Below are positions 8,668 through 18,080 of a stretch of DNA of 64,000 nucleotides, piece after piece. The position numbers and the translations under genes were made by a program. The DNA comes from Pseudoramibacter porci. Its GTDB lineage: Bacteria; Bacillota; Clostridia; Eubacteriales; Eubacteriaceae. The stretch spans positions 186,001 to 250,000 of the forward strand of contig NZ_VUMO01000002.1 of NCBI RefSeq assembly GCF_009696145.1, given 5' to 3'. The notes below the pieces were generated by a model that was given only the letters and a program-made list of their open reading frames with translations, had not been told where the DNA came from and ran no database searches. How positions within the stretch are numbered: position 1 is the stretch's first letter; every line of letters begins with the position of its first letter.

Positions 8668-10032
8668 TTAGATGAAAATGTACTTGAGAATAAACAGAAT
8701 CGAAACGATGATCATGGTAATCGAAACCTTTTCCTTTTTGCCGGTCAAGAGATTGATCAGCGTGTAAGAAATAAAACCGATGCCGATGCCTTCAGAGATG
8801 CTGTAGGTCAGCGGCATGAAGGCCAGGCAAAGGAAAGCCGGGATGCCTTCTGTCGGATCGAAGAAATCGATTTGTACGACATTCTGAATCATTAAAAAGC
8901 CAACAATGATCAAAGCCGGCGCTGTCGCAAAGGACGGAATCGCCAGGAAGATCGGCGAGAAGAACAGCGCAACCAGGAACAAAAGTGCGACGATGACGCC
9001 CGGCAGACCGGATCGGCCGCCTTCAGAAATCCCGATAGAGCTTTCAACAAAAGTCGTGACCGTCGACGTTCCGAAGCAAGCCCCGATGGTCGTCCCGATC
9101 GCGTCTGCAAGGAGTGCACCTTTGATGCGCGGCAATTTGCCGTTTTCGTCAATGTAGCCGGCCTTCACCGCACAGCCTGTCAACGTGCCCAGGGTGTCAA
9201 ACAAATCGACAAAGAGGAACGCGAAAATGACCGTGAGGAAATCGAAGGAGAAAGTTTTCGGCAGCTGCATTTTCATAAACGTCGGTGCCATCGATGCAAC
9301 GCTAATGCCGTTCGAGAAATCCGGGATCAGCGAGTAAAGTCCAAGTTTCGGCATCGGCACGTAAAACCCTAACAGCTCGCAGACAATGCCGGCGGCCCAG
9401 GTCGCAAGAATGCCCAGCAGTACGCTGCCGCGCACGCCTTTGACCAGCAGAATGGCCGTAAAGATTGTCCCGATCAGTGCCAGGGCAACCGTTAGACCGA
9501 GGGTCGCATTGGTCGCCGTACTCCATTTGAACATGGTAACCAGCGTCGAATCGTCGTTGACGACGATGTTCGCGCTCTTCAGACCGACCAGCGCGATAAA
9601 CAGCCCGATCCCGGCGGATATGGAAAGCCGCAGGCTCTTGGGGATTGAATTGAAGATCGCTTCGCGGACGTTGGTCAAGCTCAGGACGATGAAGATGATC
9701 CCTTCGACGAAAACAGCAGCCAGGGCCACTTGCCAGCTATAGCCCATTTTGATGCAGACTGTGTAAGCGAAATAGGCGTTGAGCCCCATGCCCGGTGCCA
9801 GTGCGAAGGGGTAGTTGGTCAGCATCGCCATGATCAGCGTCGCGACGGCTGAAGAAATTGCCGTTGCCGTGAAGACCGCTCCCTTGTCCATCCCTGCAGC
9901 AGATAACAGAGAGGGGTTCACTGCGAGAATATAGGCCATGCCCATAAACGTCGTGAACCCTGCCGTGACTTCAGTCCGCAAGTCTGTGCCGTACTCGTCA
10001 AAACGAAACCACTTTGCCAGTTTTTCTTTCAT
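8668..10032 (-). CDS. NCS2-family purine permease (guanine/hypoxanthine/adenine type)
   Basis: This 454-residue membrane protein has about 12-14 hydrophobic segments. It carries the AzgA/PbuG-type signatures TTFMGMAYILAVNPSLLS near the N-terminus and GTSTVTTFVESSIGISEGGRSG in the middle, which bind nucleobase in the family. It imports a purine base by proton symport. The start follows AAAGGAATC. It is transcribed alone, between ilvC and a symporter gene. I looked for a purine riboswitch in the upstream spacer and found none. Confidence 0.9.
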   Translation of the reverse strand: MKEKLAKWFRFDEYGTDLRTEVTAGFTTFMGMAYILAVNPSLLSAAGMDKGAVFTATAISSAVATLIMAMLTNYPFALAPGMGLNAYFAYTVCIKMGYSWQVALAAVFVEGIIFIVLSLTNVREAIFNSIPKSLRLSISAGIGLFIALVGLKSANIVVNDDSTLVTMFKWSTATNATLGLTVALALIGTIFTAILLVKGVRGSVLLGILATWAAGIVCELLGFYVPMPKLGLYSLIPDFSNGISVASMAPTFMKMQLPKTFSFDFLTVIFAFLFVDLFDTLGTLTGCAVKAGYIDENGKLPRIKGALLADAIGTTIGACFGTSTVTTFVESSIGISEGGRSGLPGVIVALLFLVALFFSPIFLAIPSFATAPALIIVGFLMIQNVVQIDFFDPTEGIPAFLCLAFMPLTYSISEGIGIGFISYTLINLLTGKKEKVSITMIIVSILFILKYIFI

Positions 10033-10131
10033 TGATGATTCCTTTCCACAGATTATTCTGTTTCACATAAAATAAAACCATTAAGACATCATTAAGATTA
10101 TCAGAACAATCTGCAAATTTCAAGCTTTTAT

Positions 10132-11703
10132 TTAAGCTTTTATAAGGATTTCTCTACGATCAATTGGGATGTTGTGATGCACGCTTTTTTTATCTTCTAA
10201 CCTCGTCACTGCATGAATATGTTTCTCATAGTCTGAATACGCTTGATCTCCAGGCAGCGGCGGTGTGTCGTAAAAAGGTGCAAACCCTGCCTCGATCTGA
10301 CCGATTCCCATGTAGCGCGCTTTGAAATCTTTTAATAACGTCCAAAAATCACGCCGCAGTAAAAAAATCGAAAGCAGGTTAGCAAAAACTGGAATGGCCA
10401 AGGTAATATCGACAATGGCCCAGAACAATTCTGGCCCATTGCCCGTCAAAACAATCGATGAGACGATCACAATATTGGGCAGCGGAAACAGAAAGCGGAA
10501 AGCGCTGATGACGCGGTCCCTTACTTTGGGCCGATGTCTCAAAAAATGCTGAATGATCGACAAATAGTAAGAGAACCAGCCAGAAGTCGTCGTCAGTCCA
10601 AAGAAAAACATCATGATCCCGATAAAAACGACCCCGATTTGTCCATAAGCATGCTGGAATGCAGAAATGGCCAGGCTGGCGCCCATCGTTCCGGAATTCC
10701 AAACCCCTGAACAAAGAACAGAAAGCGCCGTCACCGTACAGATGATTATCGTGTCCACAAAAACTTCTGCCGCTCCCCATAGCCCCTGCGCAACAGGATG
10801 GGGCGTATCGGCTGATCCGTGGATGAGCGGCGACGATCCCTGCCCTGCTTCATTGGAATTGATGGAGCGCGCCAATCCTGTTCGAACGGTCGCCGCCACA
10901 GAAGCCCCAATGAATCCGCCGCTTGCCGCTGTCGGTGTGAAAGCTGATTTAATAATCATCGCGAACACTGCCGGCACCCGGCTTAAATTTAACGCGATGA
11001 TGCCGACACCGCCCAGCAGATAAGCGACGCACATAAAAGGCACCGCCCGGGATGCAAATTTGGCGATGCGCGGCACCCCTCTATAAATAATATAAAAAAG
11101 CAGTTCCGAATAGACCAAGGTAAAGGCGATCATGTTGATTCCAAAACACGTATTTAAAGACTCGGCTATGGAATAAGCCTGGGAGCCGCCGAGGAACTGC
11201 AAAATAAAACCGACCCCGAATAATGCGGCTAAGATCCAGCCGGAACGATGTCCGTGCTTCTTTACCAATCCCTTTTCGAGAAAATACGTCGTACCGCCGT
11301 AAAATTCGCCTCGATCATTTCGGCTTCGGTAATAACAGCTGAGCGAGGTTTCGACACATTTGACGATCATACCGAAAAACGCCCAGATCCAGATCCAAAA
11401 CACCGCGCCGGGGCCGCCCGTCGCGATCGCCGTCGCCACACCCGCGATATTGCCGTTGCCGACGGTCCCGCCGATGGCGATACAGGCTGCCTCGAATGAG
11501 GAAATGTGCGCCTCCCCTTCCCTGTTCCTGCTTTTATCTCTAATTGATCGGCCCAGCGTCTGTTTTAATATATAAGGCAAGTGCGCAATCGTGAAGCCCT
11601 TGCTCCGAATAAAGAAATAGCCGCCGACCGCAATGATAAAAATCATGAAAGGCAGGCCCCAAAGCAAACTGTCAATAGCTTGAACTGTTTTAAGATACTG
11701 CAA
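10132..11703 (-). CDS. Alanine/glycine:cation symporter (AGCS family)
   Basis: This 523-residue inner-membrane carrier couples amino acid uptake to sodium or protons. The family signature GTVGNGNIAGVATAIATGGPGAVFW begins near residue 75, followed by the WIWAFFGMIVKCVETSLS helix and the central NSNEAGQGSS motif. About ten further hydrophobic segments follow, then a hydrophilic C-terminal tail of about 60 residues. The start appears to be TTG at 11701-11703, since AAAGGAGA is positioned for it and no ATG lies nearby. Substrate is probably alanine or glycine, but the family also carries other small amino acids. Confidence 0.9.
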   Translation of the reverse strand: MQYLKTVQAIDSLLWGLPFMIFIIAVGGYFFIRSKGFTIAHLPYILKQTLGRSIRDKSRNREGEAHISSFEAACIAIGGTVGNGNIAGVATAIATGGPGAVFWIWIWAFFGMIVKCVETSLSCYYRSRNDRGEFYGGTTYFLEKGLVKKHGHRSGWILAALFGVGFILQFLGGSQAYSIAESLNTCFGINMIAFTLVYSELLFYIIYRGVPRIAKFASRAVPFMCVAYLLGGVGIIALNLSRVPAVFAMIIKSAFTPTAASGGFIGASVAATVRTGLARSINSNEAGQGSSPLIHGSADTPHPVAQGLWGAAEVFVDTIIICTVTALSVLCSGVWNSGTMGASLAISAFQHAYGQIGVVFIGIMMFFFGLTTTSGWFSYYLSIIQHFLRHRPKVRDRVISAFRFLFPLPNIVIVSSIVLTGNGPELFWAIVDITLAIPVFANLLSIFLLRRDFWTLLKDFKARYMGIGQIEAGFAPFYDTPPLPGDQAYSDYEKHIHAVTRLEDKKSVHHNIPIDRREILIKA

Positions 11704-11828
11704 AACGTTTCTCTCCTTTTTGATGATTTCTATAAATTAACGGATTGAAGTTTTAATGTACAGAATCAAGTTCATCTATCTGTTCTTTACCGAACATAAT
11801 TGGCCATTTGTCTGATTAGGCCGTACAC

Positions 11829-11840
11829 GTTTGATCAAAC
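11829..11840. repeat. Perfect 12-bp palindrome GTTTGATCAAAC
   Basis: This self-complementary 12-mer lies between the nine-gene operon's terminator and the symporter gene. It could be an operator for the symporter gene. No partner regulator is evident nearby. Confidence 0.35.
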
Positions 11841-11843
11841 AGG

Positions 11844-11884
11844 CAAATAAAAACAGCGCCGCTGGAAATGATCAGCAGCACTGT
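11844..11884 (-). terminator. Terminator of the nine-gene transport/catabolism operon
   Basis: On the minus strand, ACAGTGCTGCTG pairs with CAGCGGCGCTGT (two G-U pairs), followed by TTTTATTT. It lies 20 bases after the aldo/keto reductase stop. Confidence 0.75.
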
Positions 11885-11904
11885 CATGTGATCTTATGAT
11901 TTTC

Positions 11905-13053
11905 TTATTCTCCAAATATTTTCTGCGCCCTTTTCATGCGTTCTCTCACCGCCACACCAAAAGGACAATTGCGCTCACAATAGCCGCAGTGGATACATTC
12001 GGAGGCGTGGTGCGCCAATGCCTGATAATGGCCTGCTACCGTTTCCGGGACGGACGTATGGGCCTCCGCCAAATCCAAAAACTTATTCACCGCAGCCACA
12101 TCGATAGCAACCGGACAAGGCTGGCAATGGCCGCAATACATGCACCGCCCCGTCACGGAAAAATCACGAAGGGTTAAGATGTCGCTGTAATCTTTCTCCG
12201 CATTCGCTATCGTATCGTACCGAAGGGCTCCCTTTAATTCATCGACCGATTCAAAGCCGAGGATTACCGAGACCACAGCCGGCTTATCCAATGCGTATTT
12301 CATGCATTGGTAAATGTTCATCGCTTTGCCAAAGGGTGAGCGCCCGCTATCGAGCAGCGTCCCGCCTCCGAAGGCTTTCATCACGGTAATGTCAATGTTA
12401 TGGGAATCGCAATAGGCGTAAAAATCAAGGCGTTTCGGATTGATTTGAGCCGTTTCAAGATTAAAATCCTTGCCTTCGATCATGCGGTCAATATCCGTTA
12501 TCTCCGCGTTTTCCATATCGTAAGCCGGATTGATGCTGAACATACACACTTCCATTCCTGGCAGCTCAGCCATTTTTTTCGCAATAACGGGATCGTGGGA
12601 GGAAAAGCCAAGACGTTTAATCACTCCGTTCTTTTTTAGTTCAGCAGCATAATCCCACGTCCCGCCTTCGATAACTTTTTGATAATCCGACTTGGTATCC
12701 ACATAATGGATCATCCCGATATCGATATAATCCGTCTTTAAACGCGTCAACAGGTCTTCGAAGGACTCCTTAACTTCGTCCAGATTTCGTGTCCGCTTGT
12801 ACTGCTCATTCTGCCAGATCGCGCCGAGGTGCCCCTGAATTTTAATCTGATCCCGTCTGCCGAAAATCGCATGGCCGACGCGATCGCGGACGTCTGGCGC
12901 CGGCATATAAAAATCGAGCAGATTGACGCCGGCGGCCATCGCTTCATCAAACAGCAGATCGGTCGCTTCTTGATCTAAATCCTCTAAATGTTCCGCACCT
13001 ATTCCCAGTGTGCTGTACACTTCATCGCTGTGCGCGCTTTTTCTCATTTCCAT
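11905..13053 (-). CDS. Aldo/keto reductase with C-terminal 2[4Fe-4S] ferredoxin domain
   Basis: The 382-residue protein has an aldo/keto reductase barrel (about residues 10-280) with the family motifs LLDFYMPAPDVRDRVG, MIHYVD and LGFSSHD. A ferredoxin-like tail follows with CMYCGHCQPCP near 325 and CIHCGYCERNCPFG near 360. Members of this anaerobe family are poorly characterised oxidoreductases that probably exchange electrons with ferredoxin. The ATG at 13053 is preceded by AAAGGA; an upstream in-frame start lacks a site. It is the last gene of a nine-gene operon, and its substrate is unknown. Confidence 0.8.
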   Translation of the reverse strand: MEMRKSAHSDEVYSTLGIGAEHLEDLDQEATDLLFDEAMAAGVNLLDFYMPAPDVRDRVGHAIFGRRDQIKIQGHLGAIWQNEQYKRTRNLDEVKESFEDLLTRLKTDYIDIGMIHYVDTKSDYQKVIEGGTWDYAAELKKNGVIKRLGFSSHDPVIAKKMAELPGMEVCMFSINPAYDMENAEITDIDRMIEGKDFNLETAQINPKRLDFYAYCDSHNIDITVMKAFGGGTLLDSGRSPFGKAMNIYQCMKYALDKPAVVSVILGFESVDELKGALRYDTIANAEKDYSDILTLRDFSVTGRCMYCGHCQPCPVAIDVAAVNKFLDLAEAHTSVPETVAGHYQALAHHASECIHCGYCERNCPFGVAVRERMKRAQKIFGE

Positions 13054-13110
13054 TTGAAAATTCCTTTGCTTTCTACATAACCCGCTCATCCTGTCAAATC
13101 AGGGGGCGCT

Positions 13111-14754
13111 TCATTGATGTCTTTTATAAACTTGTTTGCCGGCAATCCAAACACTTTTGACCTTCGTTTGAAACAGCTTGCGCTTCTCTAACGTTGTCAC
13201 ATCTTGATCGAGCGCGATAAAATCCGCTCTTTTCCCTGGCGAGAGCGCGCCGCGCATCTCGTCGACGTCGTTTTGTATCGCGCCGCCAACTGTTAAAATT
13301 TTCAACGCGTCGTCAACTGAAATGCACTCTTTAGGTCCCAAAACACCTGCATCTGTAAAATCCGGGTGCAGGCGATTAACCATCATATGCAGACAAAGCA
13401 TGGTATCTGGCGGCACGGTCACCGGAAAGTCTGATCCCTGACTCGTCGTGACGCCGCTTTTGACAAATGATGCGACGGGATATTCCGCTGCAGCCCTTTC
13501 TTCGCCGAGATAGGGGACCTCTAGGGCGTCGTAATAAACCGGATCTTTCCAGTGCCAATAGGGATTGACAACAGCAACGATGCCCAAACGTTTCATCTTT
13601 TCAATTTGATCCGGCGCGACGACTTGAAGGTGCGTGACCGCCACATGGAAACCACCCTTCGGCTTCGGCAAAGTTCCTTCCGCTTTCTCAACAGCCGTTA
13701 ATATCGCGTCGAGCGCTGCGTCGCCAATGGCATGGACGTGCAGGTGGAAATGTTCAGCCAATACTTTCTTTACGATCCCATTGAGCACATCTTGATCCGG
13801 ATAAACACAAGCGCCGCAGTCTCCCGGCGCGTCGCTGTAGTCGTCTCTTAAATAGGCCGTATGCCCTTCAACCACCCCGTCCATAAACATCTTAATCGTA
13901 TCGAAGGAAACGTGGGGATTATCGCGGAATTGCTCTCTGAGCTGCAGGCTTCGCTGAATGACTGCATCCGGATCACCCGTTTCCCGGATCGCTTGTGAGA
14001 CGTGAAAATCTAAGTATAACCGTCCTTCTTCCGTCAATTCCTGATAGGCTTGAACGATATCGTCCACCTTCGCTTCCACCGCCATCATCGGTTCGTAAAC
14101 CGAAGTAACGCCATAACTCAGCGCCATATCTTGATAAGCGATAATGGCTTTTTTATAGGCGGCTTTGTTCATCTCCGGCATGGCCGGCTTCGCCAAGGCT
14201 GACGCCGTTTCTTTAAGCCAGCCCGTCGGTTTGCCGTCAGCGTCTTTGACAATTTCGCCGTTGAGAGGATTGGGCGTCGACTCGTCAATTCCGGATATTT
14301 CCATCGCTTTGGTGTTGACCCAATAGGCATGATGATCTGAACTGGCCATGACAATTGGCCGATCTTTTTCGATTTCATCCAGCTGAGATGCCCTGGGGCC
14401 GTCCGCATCAAACACGCCGTTTTCAAAGCCGCAGCCGTAAATGTACTGCGCATCTGGGTGTTTTTTGATCCAATCCGAAATCTGAGCCTGATACGCCGGC
14501 ACCGTTTTGCCGTCGACAAAGGGGCCGAACAATAATTCGACCATTTGATTCACATGGGCGTGGCCTTCTGTAATCCCCGGCATAATCAAACCGCTTCCGC
14601 AATGTATTTCGTTTGTTTGATGATTTTTGTAGGCTTCAATCTGTTTTGCCGTCCCCAATGCCAAAACCCGGCCTTCTGAGATGACCATCGCTTCCGCCAA
14701 CGGGCACCGATCATCTCCTGTCCATATTTTCCCGTAAACAATTGTCCGTTCCAT
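13111..14754 (-). CDS. YtcJ-like metal-dependent amidohydrolase
   Basis: This 547-residue protein has the amidohydrolase-3 layout: an N-terminal beta-sandwich (residues 1-60, ERTIVYGKIWTGD), the metal ligands in GHAHVNQM (in place of the usual HxH), a TIM barrel with HVHAIGDAA, and a C-terminal GKRADFIALDQD strand that completes the sandwich. Family members hydrolyse amide, ester or formamide bonds; this substrate is unknown. The start at 14754 follows AAGAGG and lies 17 bases after the MFS gene. Membership of an operon with a cation/polyamine-type importer suggests an N-acylated or cyclic nitrogen compound. Confidence 0.8.
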   Translation of the reverse strand: MERTIVYGKIWTGDDRCPLAEAMVISEGRVLALGTAKQIEAYKNHQTNEIHCGSGLIMPGITEGHAHVNQMVELLFGPFVDGKTVPAYQAQISDWIKKHPDAQYIYGCGFENGVFDADGPRASQLDEIEKDRPIVMASSDHHAYWVNTKAMEISGIDESTPNPLNGEIVKDADGKPTGWLKETASALAKPAMPEMNKAAYKKAIIAYQDMALSYGVTSVYEPMMAVEAKVDDIVQAYQELTEEGRLYLDFHVSQAIRETGDPDAVIQRSLQLREQFRDNPHVSFDTIKMFMDGVVEGHTAYLRDDYSDAPGDCGACVYPDQDVLNGIVKKVLAEHFHLHVHAIGDAALDAILTAVEKAEGTLPKPKGGFHVAVTHLQVVAPDQIEKMKRLGIVAVVNPYWHWKDPVYYDALEVPYLGEERAAAEYPVASFVKSGVTTSQGSDFPVTVPPDTMLCLHMMVNRLHPDFTDAGVLGPKECISVDDALKILTVGGAIQNDVDEMRGALSPGKRADFIALDQDVTTLEKRKLFQTKVKSVWIAGKQVYKRHQ

Positions 14755-14771
14755 TGGATGCCTCTTTTCTT

Positions 14772-16025
14772 TCAAACCCTCTTGCCATCAATGCGACACG
14801 TCTCTTTTGAGCAAAGCCATGCTTTTTCCCCGGTGTGTGCCGGCACTTTCAGCATTCTGTTCAAAAAAACAAGGGAAACCGCACTGATCACAATCGACGT
14901 CGTCATTAACGCATCAAATCCAAAATGCGAATAAATAGCACCAGAAGCCGTGCTCGCCACTGCATTGCCAATACCATTGGCAAATAGATTCACCATGGAC
15001 GTGCCCTTAACCGCATCAGCTTCTGGTAAATATTTCTGAATAAAAAATACTGACCCCGCATAATAAACCGATAGGCCCAAAAGCTCAAAACCCTGAACCA
15101 ATATCAACACTGGGACGCTCGCAGCGACAGCTGTGGCAAAGGCTCTGATGACACAGAAAATACCCATGAGCACCATCAAATGTTCCAAAGAAATTTTCTT
15201 TCGAACGCGGTAAAAAAAGATAGCGAGGGGAATTTCCGCCGCTGCGATGACAAATTGAATCAATCCGTATTCAAACTGGGTGCCGCCAAGATAATGAATT
15301 TTATCAACTAAAAACAAGGTATTCATACTGAATCCCGCAAAAATAAACAGACAAGCGAAAAGGTAACATCGGTATTTAGGGAAATCCCGGATCAGTTCCC
15401 ACACTGATCTCGGTCGATCGTCCTTCTTTTCTTTTAGGTGGCGACGCGTATACGAATGCACATCGACTTTATCCATCCCCGTATTTATTATCACCATCAA
15501 TCCAAGAGAAATAGCTTGATAAACGAGTAAAGCGTTCATTCCCCGTCTTTCTGACAAGATGCCAAGAAGAATGCAAAACAACGCCCACGACGCGGAGCCG
15601 GCAGCCCTGGAAAAGGTATAATTGAGCCGGCGACCCGAATTCATGTAATGCAAAGACAGCGCGTCGATCATCGGCTCGAGGCAATGGATCGTCGCGCCAA
15701 ATAGGATCACGACAATAACCGCCAGCCAAAATGCATTGCCAATCGATAAAAAGAGAATTGTCGCCAATAACCCAACGACCGATAAAAGATTGATAATGGT
15801 TTTTAAGGGAACGGTTTCGACGTGCCGATCTGCAAAACTGCCCAGCAGCAGTTGAAAAACCATCACCGAAATGTACTTGAATGTGTTTAACACCCCGATT
15901 TCAGCAGCTGAAAATCCTTTTGCCTCTAAAATCGGCGTCAAAAATGCCATGGCTGATGCGGCAATCATCCAAAACGTCCATTGGAGGAGGCTGTACTTAA
16001 ATGTCAATTTCCTTTCATATTGCAT
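14772..16025 (-). CDS. MFS transporter (LacY/NupG/HcaT-like subgroup)
   Basis: This 417-residue major facilitator has twelve predicted hydrophobic segments. The N-terminal KYSLLQWTFWMIAASAMAFL and the loop motif LGSFADRHVETVPLK after helix 2 are typical of the MFS_1-like group that carries sugars, nucleosides or aromatic acids. It is in the middle of an operon that already has an ABC importer, so it may export a product or import a second substrate. The ribosome site GGGAGG precedes the ATG at 16025. Confidence 0.8.
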   Translation of the reverse strand: MQYERKLTFKYSLLQWTFWMIAASAMAFLTPILEAKGFSAAEIGVLNTFKYISVMVFQLLLGSFADRHVETVPLKTIINLLSVVGLLATILFLSIGNAFWLAVIVVILFGATIHCLEPMIDALSLHYMNSGRRLNYTFSRAAGSASWALFCILLGILSERRGMNALLVYQAISLGLMVIINTGMDKVDVHSYTRRHLKEKKDDRPRSVWELIRDFPKYRCYLFACLFIFAGFSMNTLFLVDKIHYLGGTQFEYGLIQFVIAAAEIPLAIFFYRVRKKISLEHLMVLMGIFCVIRAFATAVAASVPVLILVQGFELLGLSVYYAGSVFFIQKYLPEADAVKGTSMVNLFANGIGNAVASTASGAIYSHFGFDALMTTSIVISAVSLVFLNRMLKVPAHTGEKAWLCSKETCRIDGKRV

Positions 16026-16053
16026 GAGCGGGTACCTCCCTTGCGGTGATGAA

Positions 16054-17208
16054 TTAAATCAGAGCGGGCTCATCCCACAGTGTCAGCTGCGTTCCAATTC
16101 CCTTTTTCAGTGCTTCGCGATAACAGACGGTTCCCCAGCCGATGTCGAGAATCGGCATGCCGCCGACGGTGACCATAAAAATTTCGTCGTCAGATTGTCT
16201 GCCGGGAGCTTTTCCCAAAAGAATGTCGCCCAATTCCGGCACGTCGTCTTCAGTCAAAATCCCTTCTTCTATCGCGTGGACACATTCCATGCCGGGGCAG
16301 CCTGAAGTTTTTCTCACGCCCTTTGCATCGTATTCAGTGTAGGTTTTCAGGTAGCCCGCGTACATGCCGCGGTTGTCGACCACTTTTCTGAATTTCTGCA
16401 TCGCAGTATCCTCGTCCGAAAAGGCCATCGTCCCCGAAGAAATGATCGTGCATCCCGGCTTGATCCAGTTCGTTTGGAGCACGGGCCAGGTTCTGCCTGC
16501 GACTGAAACCGCTTCGAGCACAATGTCTGCATTTGCGACTGCAGCTTTAGCGTCTGCGCAAATCTCTGTTTTAATCTGCGAATATTTTTGATTGAGGCGC
16601 TGCTGGGTTGAGGCCGCGCTTTTGGAATGAATGGAGCTGCCTAGAATCCGGACAGATTGAATGGAATCAAAAACAGCCATTAACGCGTCAAAGCTCGTGT
16701 GATTGACAACGCCGGCGCCCAGTAACGCGACGACTTTCGGCTGCGACGCCGCCAATGTTTTGGCCACCAGCCCAGGAACGGCTCCGGTTCTGACGGCTGA
16801 GAGCAAATTGGCCGACATATAGGCCAGGGGCTGTCCGGTTTCTACATCGTTGAGGGTGAACATTAAGATCGACCTCGGCAGCCCCCGCCCGATATTGCGC
16901 CCATTGGAGCCGTACCATTTTTCCCCTGCCATGTGAAAGGTGCCGCCGAGATAACCCGGCATGGACATAAAACGCCGATCCCGCGAGTCCTCCAACGGAA
17001 AATCTGGAATCGGCGATTCTTTTGGAAAGATGAGCTGAATGCCGTGTTCACGATGACTTTTTCCTCCCATCAGCACATCATCCTGACTCAATAATTTAAA
17101 GACTTCCGCCATGGTGTCAACACAGCGTCCGATGTCGGTGACACCGGACGCGATCATGTCCTGTTCATTTAAATAAAGGAACGCAATTTTGCTGTTATTA
17201 TTCGTCAT
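16054..17208 (-). CDS. Ornithine cyclodeaminase/mu-crystallin family protein, copy 1
   Basis: This 384-residue protein of the OCD/mu-crystallin superfamily has a substrate domain at both ends and a central NAD-binding Rossmann fold with VVALLGAGVVNHTSFD near 170. Conserved stretches include MGGKSHREHG, RRFMSMPGYLGG, KWYGSNGRN and YMSANLLSAVRTGA. It belongs to the roughly 380-residue branch that databases have labelled tyramine oxidase subunit B, whose chemistry is unsettled; family enzymes act on ornithine, amino acids or imino acids. A close paralogue lies at 28987-30144 with the same motifs (LYLDEDQMI, YGSNGRN, AYMSANLLSA). It follows potC by 28 bases in the operon. Confidence 0.8.
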   Translation of the reverse strand: MTNNNSKIAFLYLNEQDMIASGVTDIGRCVDTMAEVFKLLSQDDVLMGGKSHREHGIQLIFPKESPIPDFPLEDSRDRRFMSMPGYLGGTFHMAGEKWYGSNGRNIGRGLPRSILMFTLNDVETGQPLAYMSANLLSAVRTGAVPGLVAKTLAASQPKVVALLGAGVVNHTSFDALMAVFDSIQSVRILGSSIHSKSAASTQQRLNQKYSQIKTEICADAKAAVANADIVLEAVSVAGRTWPVLQTNWIKPGCTIISSGTMAFSDEDTAMQKFRKVVDNRGMYAGYLKTYTEYDAKGVRKTSGCPGMECVHAIEEGILTEDDVPELGDILLGKAPGRQSDDEIFMVTVGGMPILDIGWGTVCYREALKKGIGTQLTLWDEPALI

Positions 17209-17236
17209 GTGATTCTCCTTTAGCTTGTGAAGGCTT

Positions 17237-18076
17237 TCAAGCTGAAAATCTCGCTGCTTTTTCCCGTTCTTTTCTGATTTTTCGCATCTGAATTTGATCC
17301 CGAATTAAATAAATCAGAACCCCCGCCATACAGACAGCAAAAATAATAGTAGTCAAGGCATTGATTTCCGGTGACACGCCCTTTTTGACCATGGAATAGA
17401 CGCGAATCGGCAAAGTCGTGATTTCGGCACTGGTCAGAAAACTGGTCACAATCAATTCGTCAAGCACCAACGAGAACGACATGAATGCGCCGGACAAGAC
17501 GCCGGGGACAATCGCCGGCAGCGTAATGTGCATGAACGTATAGAAGCGGTCTGCGCCCAAATCCAAAGAAGCCTCTTCAATAGACGGGTCCATCCCGACA
17601 AGTCTTGCCCGAACTGTGATGTACACATAAGGAAGAATCAAAGTCGTATTCCCAATTATAATGGTGCCGAGCCCCAGCTTCATCCCTGAAGCGTCAAAGA
17701 GGAGCAGCAAGGCAACGGCCAGAACAATTTCCGGGATGACGATCGGAAAATAAATGGATTCGCTGATGAACTTGCTTCCTGGAAATTTGGCGTCTCTCAA
17801 TCCAACCGCGCCGAGGGTGCCGATGATCACCCCCAACACCGTCGCCAGGAGGGCGACAAAAAGCGTTATGCCGAAAATTCCCCACAGCTCTGAATCATTA
17901 AACAGCATCGCGTAATATTTCGTCGTAAATCCTGACCAAACCATGTTCACCCGGCTGTTGTTAAAAGAGTACGCGATCATAACAGCGACCGGCGCGTAAA
18001 TGAAAATCATCAGCAATACCGTATAAATCGTCGAGGCAATGTGTGCAGCCCTTTGCTTTTTTTCTCTTCTGTTCAT
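17237..18076 (-). CDS. potC: Polyamine-type ABC transporter permease (PotC-like)
   Basis: This 279-residue inner-membrane protein has six hydrophobic segments. It carries the ABC permease coupling motif EEASLDLGADRFYTFMHITLPAIVPG, conserved in PotC. It forms the membrane channel with PotB. The ATG at 18074-18076 lies four bases after the potB stop and has GGGGTGA as its ribosome site. The C-terminus is lysine/arginine-rich. Confidence 0.85.
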   Translation of the reverse strand: MNRREKKQRAAHIASTIYTVLLMIFIYAPVAVMIAYSFNNSRVNMVWSGFTTKYYAMLFNDSELWGIFGITLFVALLATVLGVIIGTLGAVGLRDAKFPGSKFISESIYFPIVIPEIVLAVALLLLFDASGMKLGLGTIIIGNTTLILPYVYITVRARLVGMDPSIEEASLDLGADRFYTFMHITLPAIVPGVLSGAFMSFSLVLDELIVTSFLTSAEITTLPIRVYSMVKKGVSPEINALTTIIFAVCMAGVLIYLIRDQIQMRKIRKEREKAARFSA

Positions 18077-18080
18077 TTTT

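Noticed and set aside
10033-10131. Purine riboswitch before the NCS2 permease
   Set aside because: The short spacer lacks the conserved purine-aptamer loops and is too small for aptamer plus expression platform.
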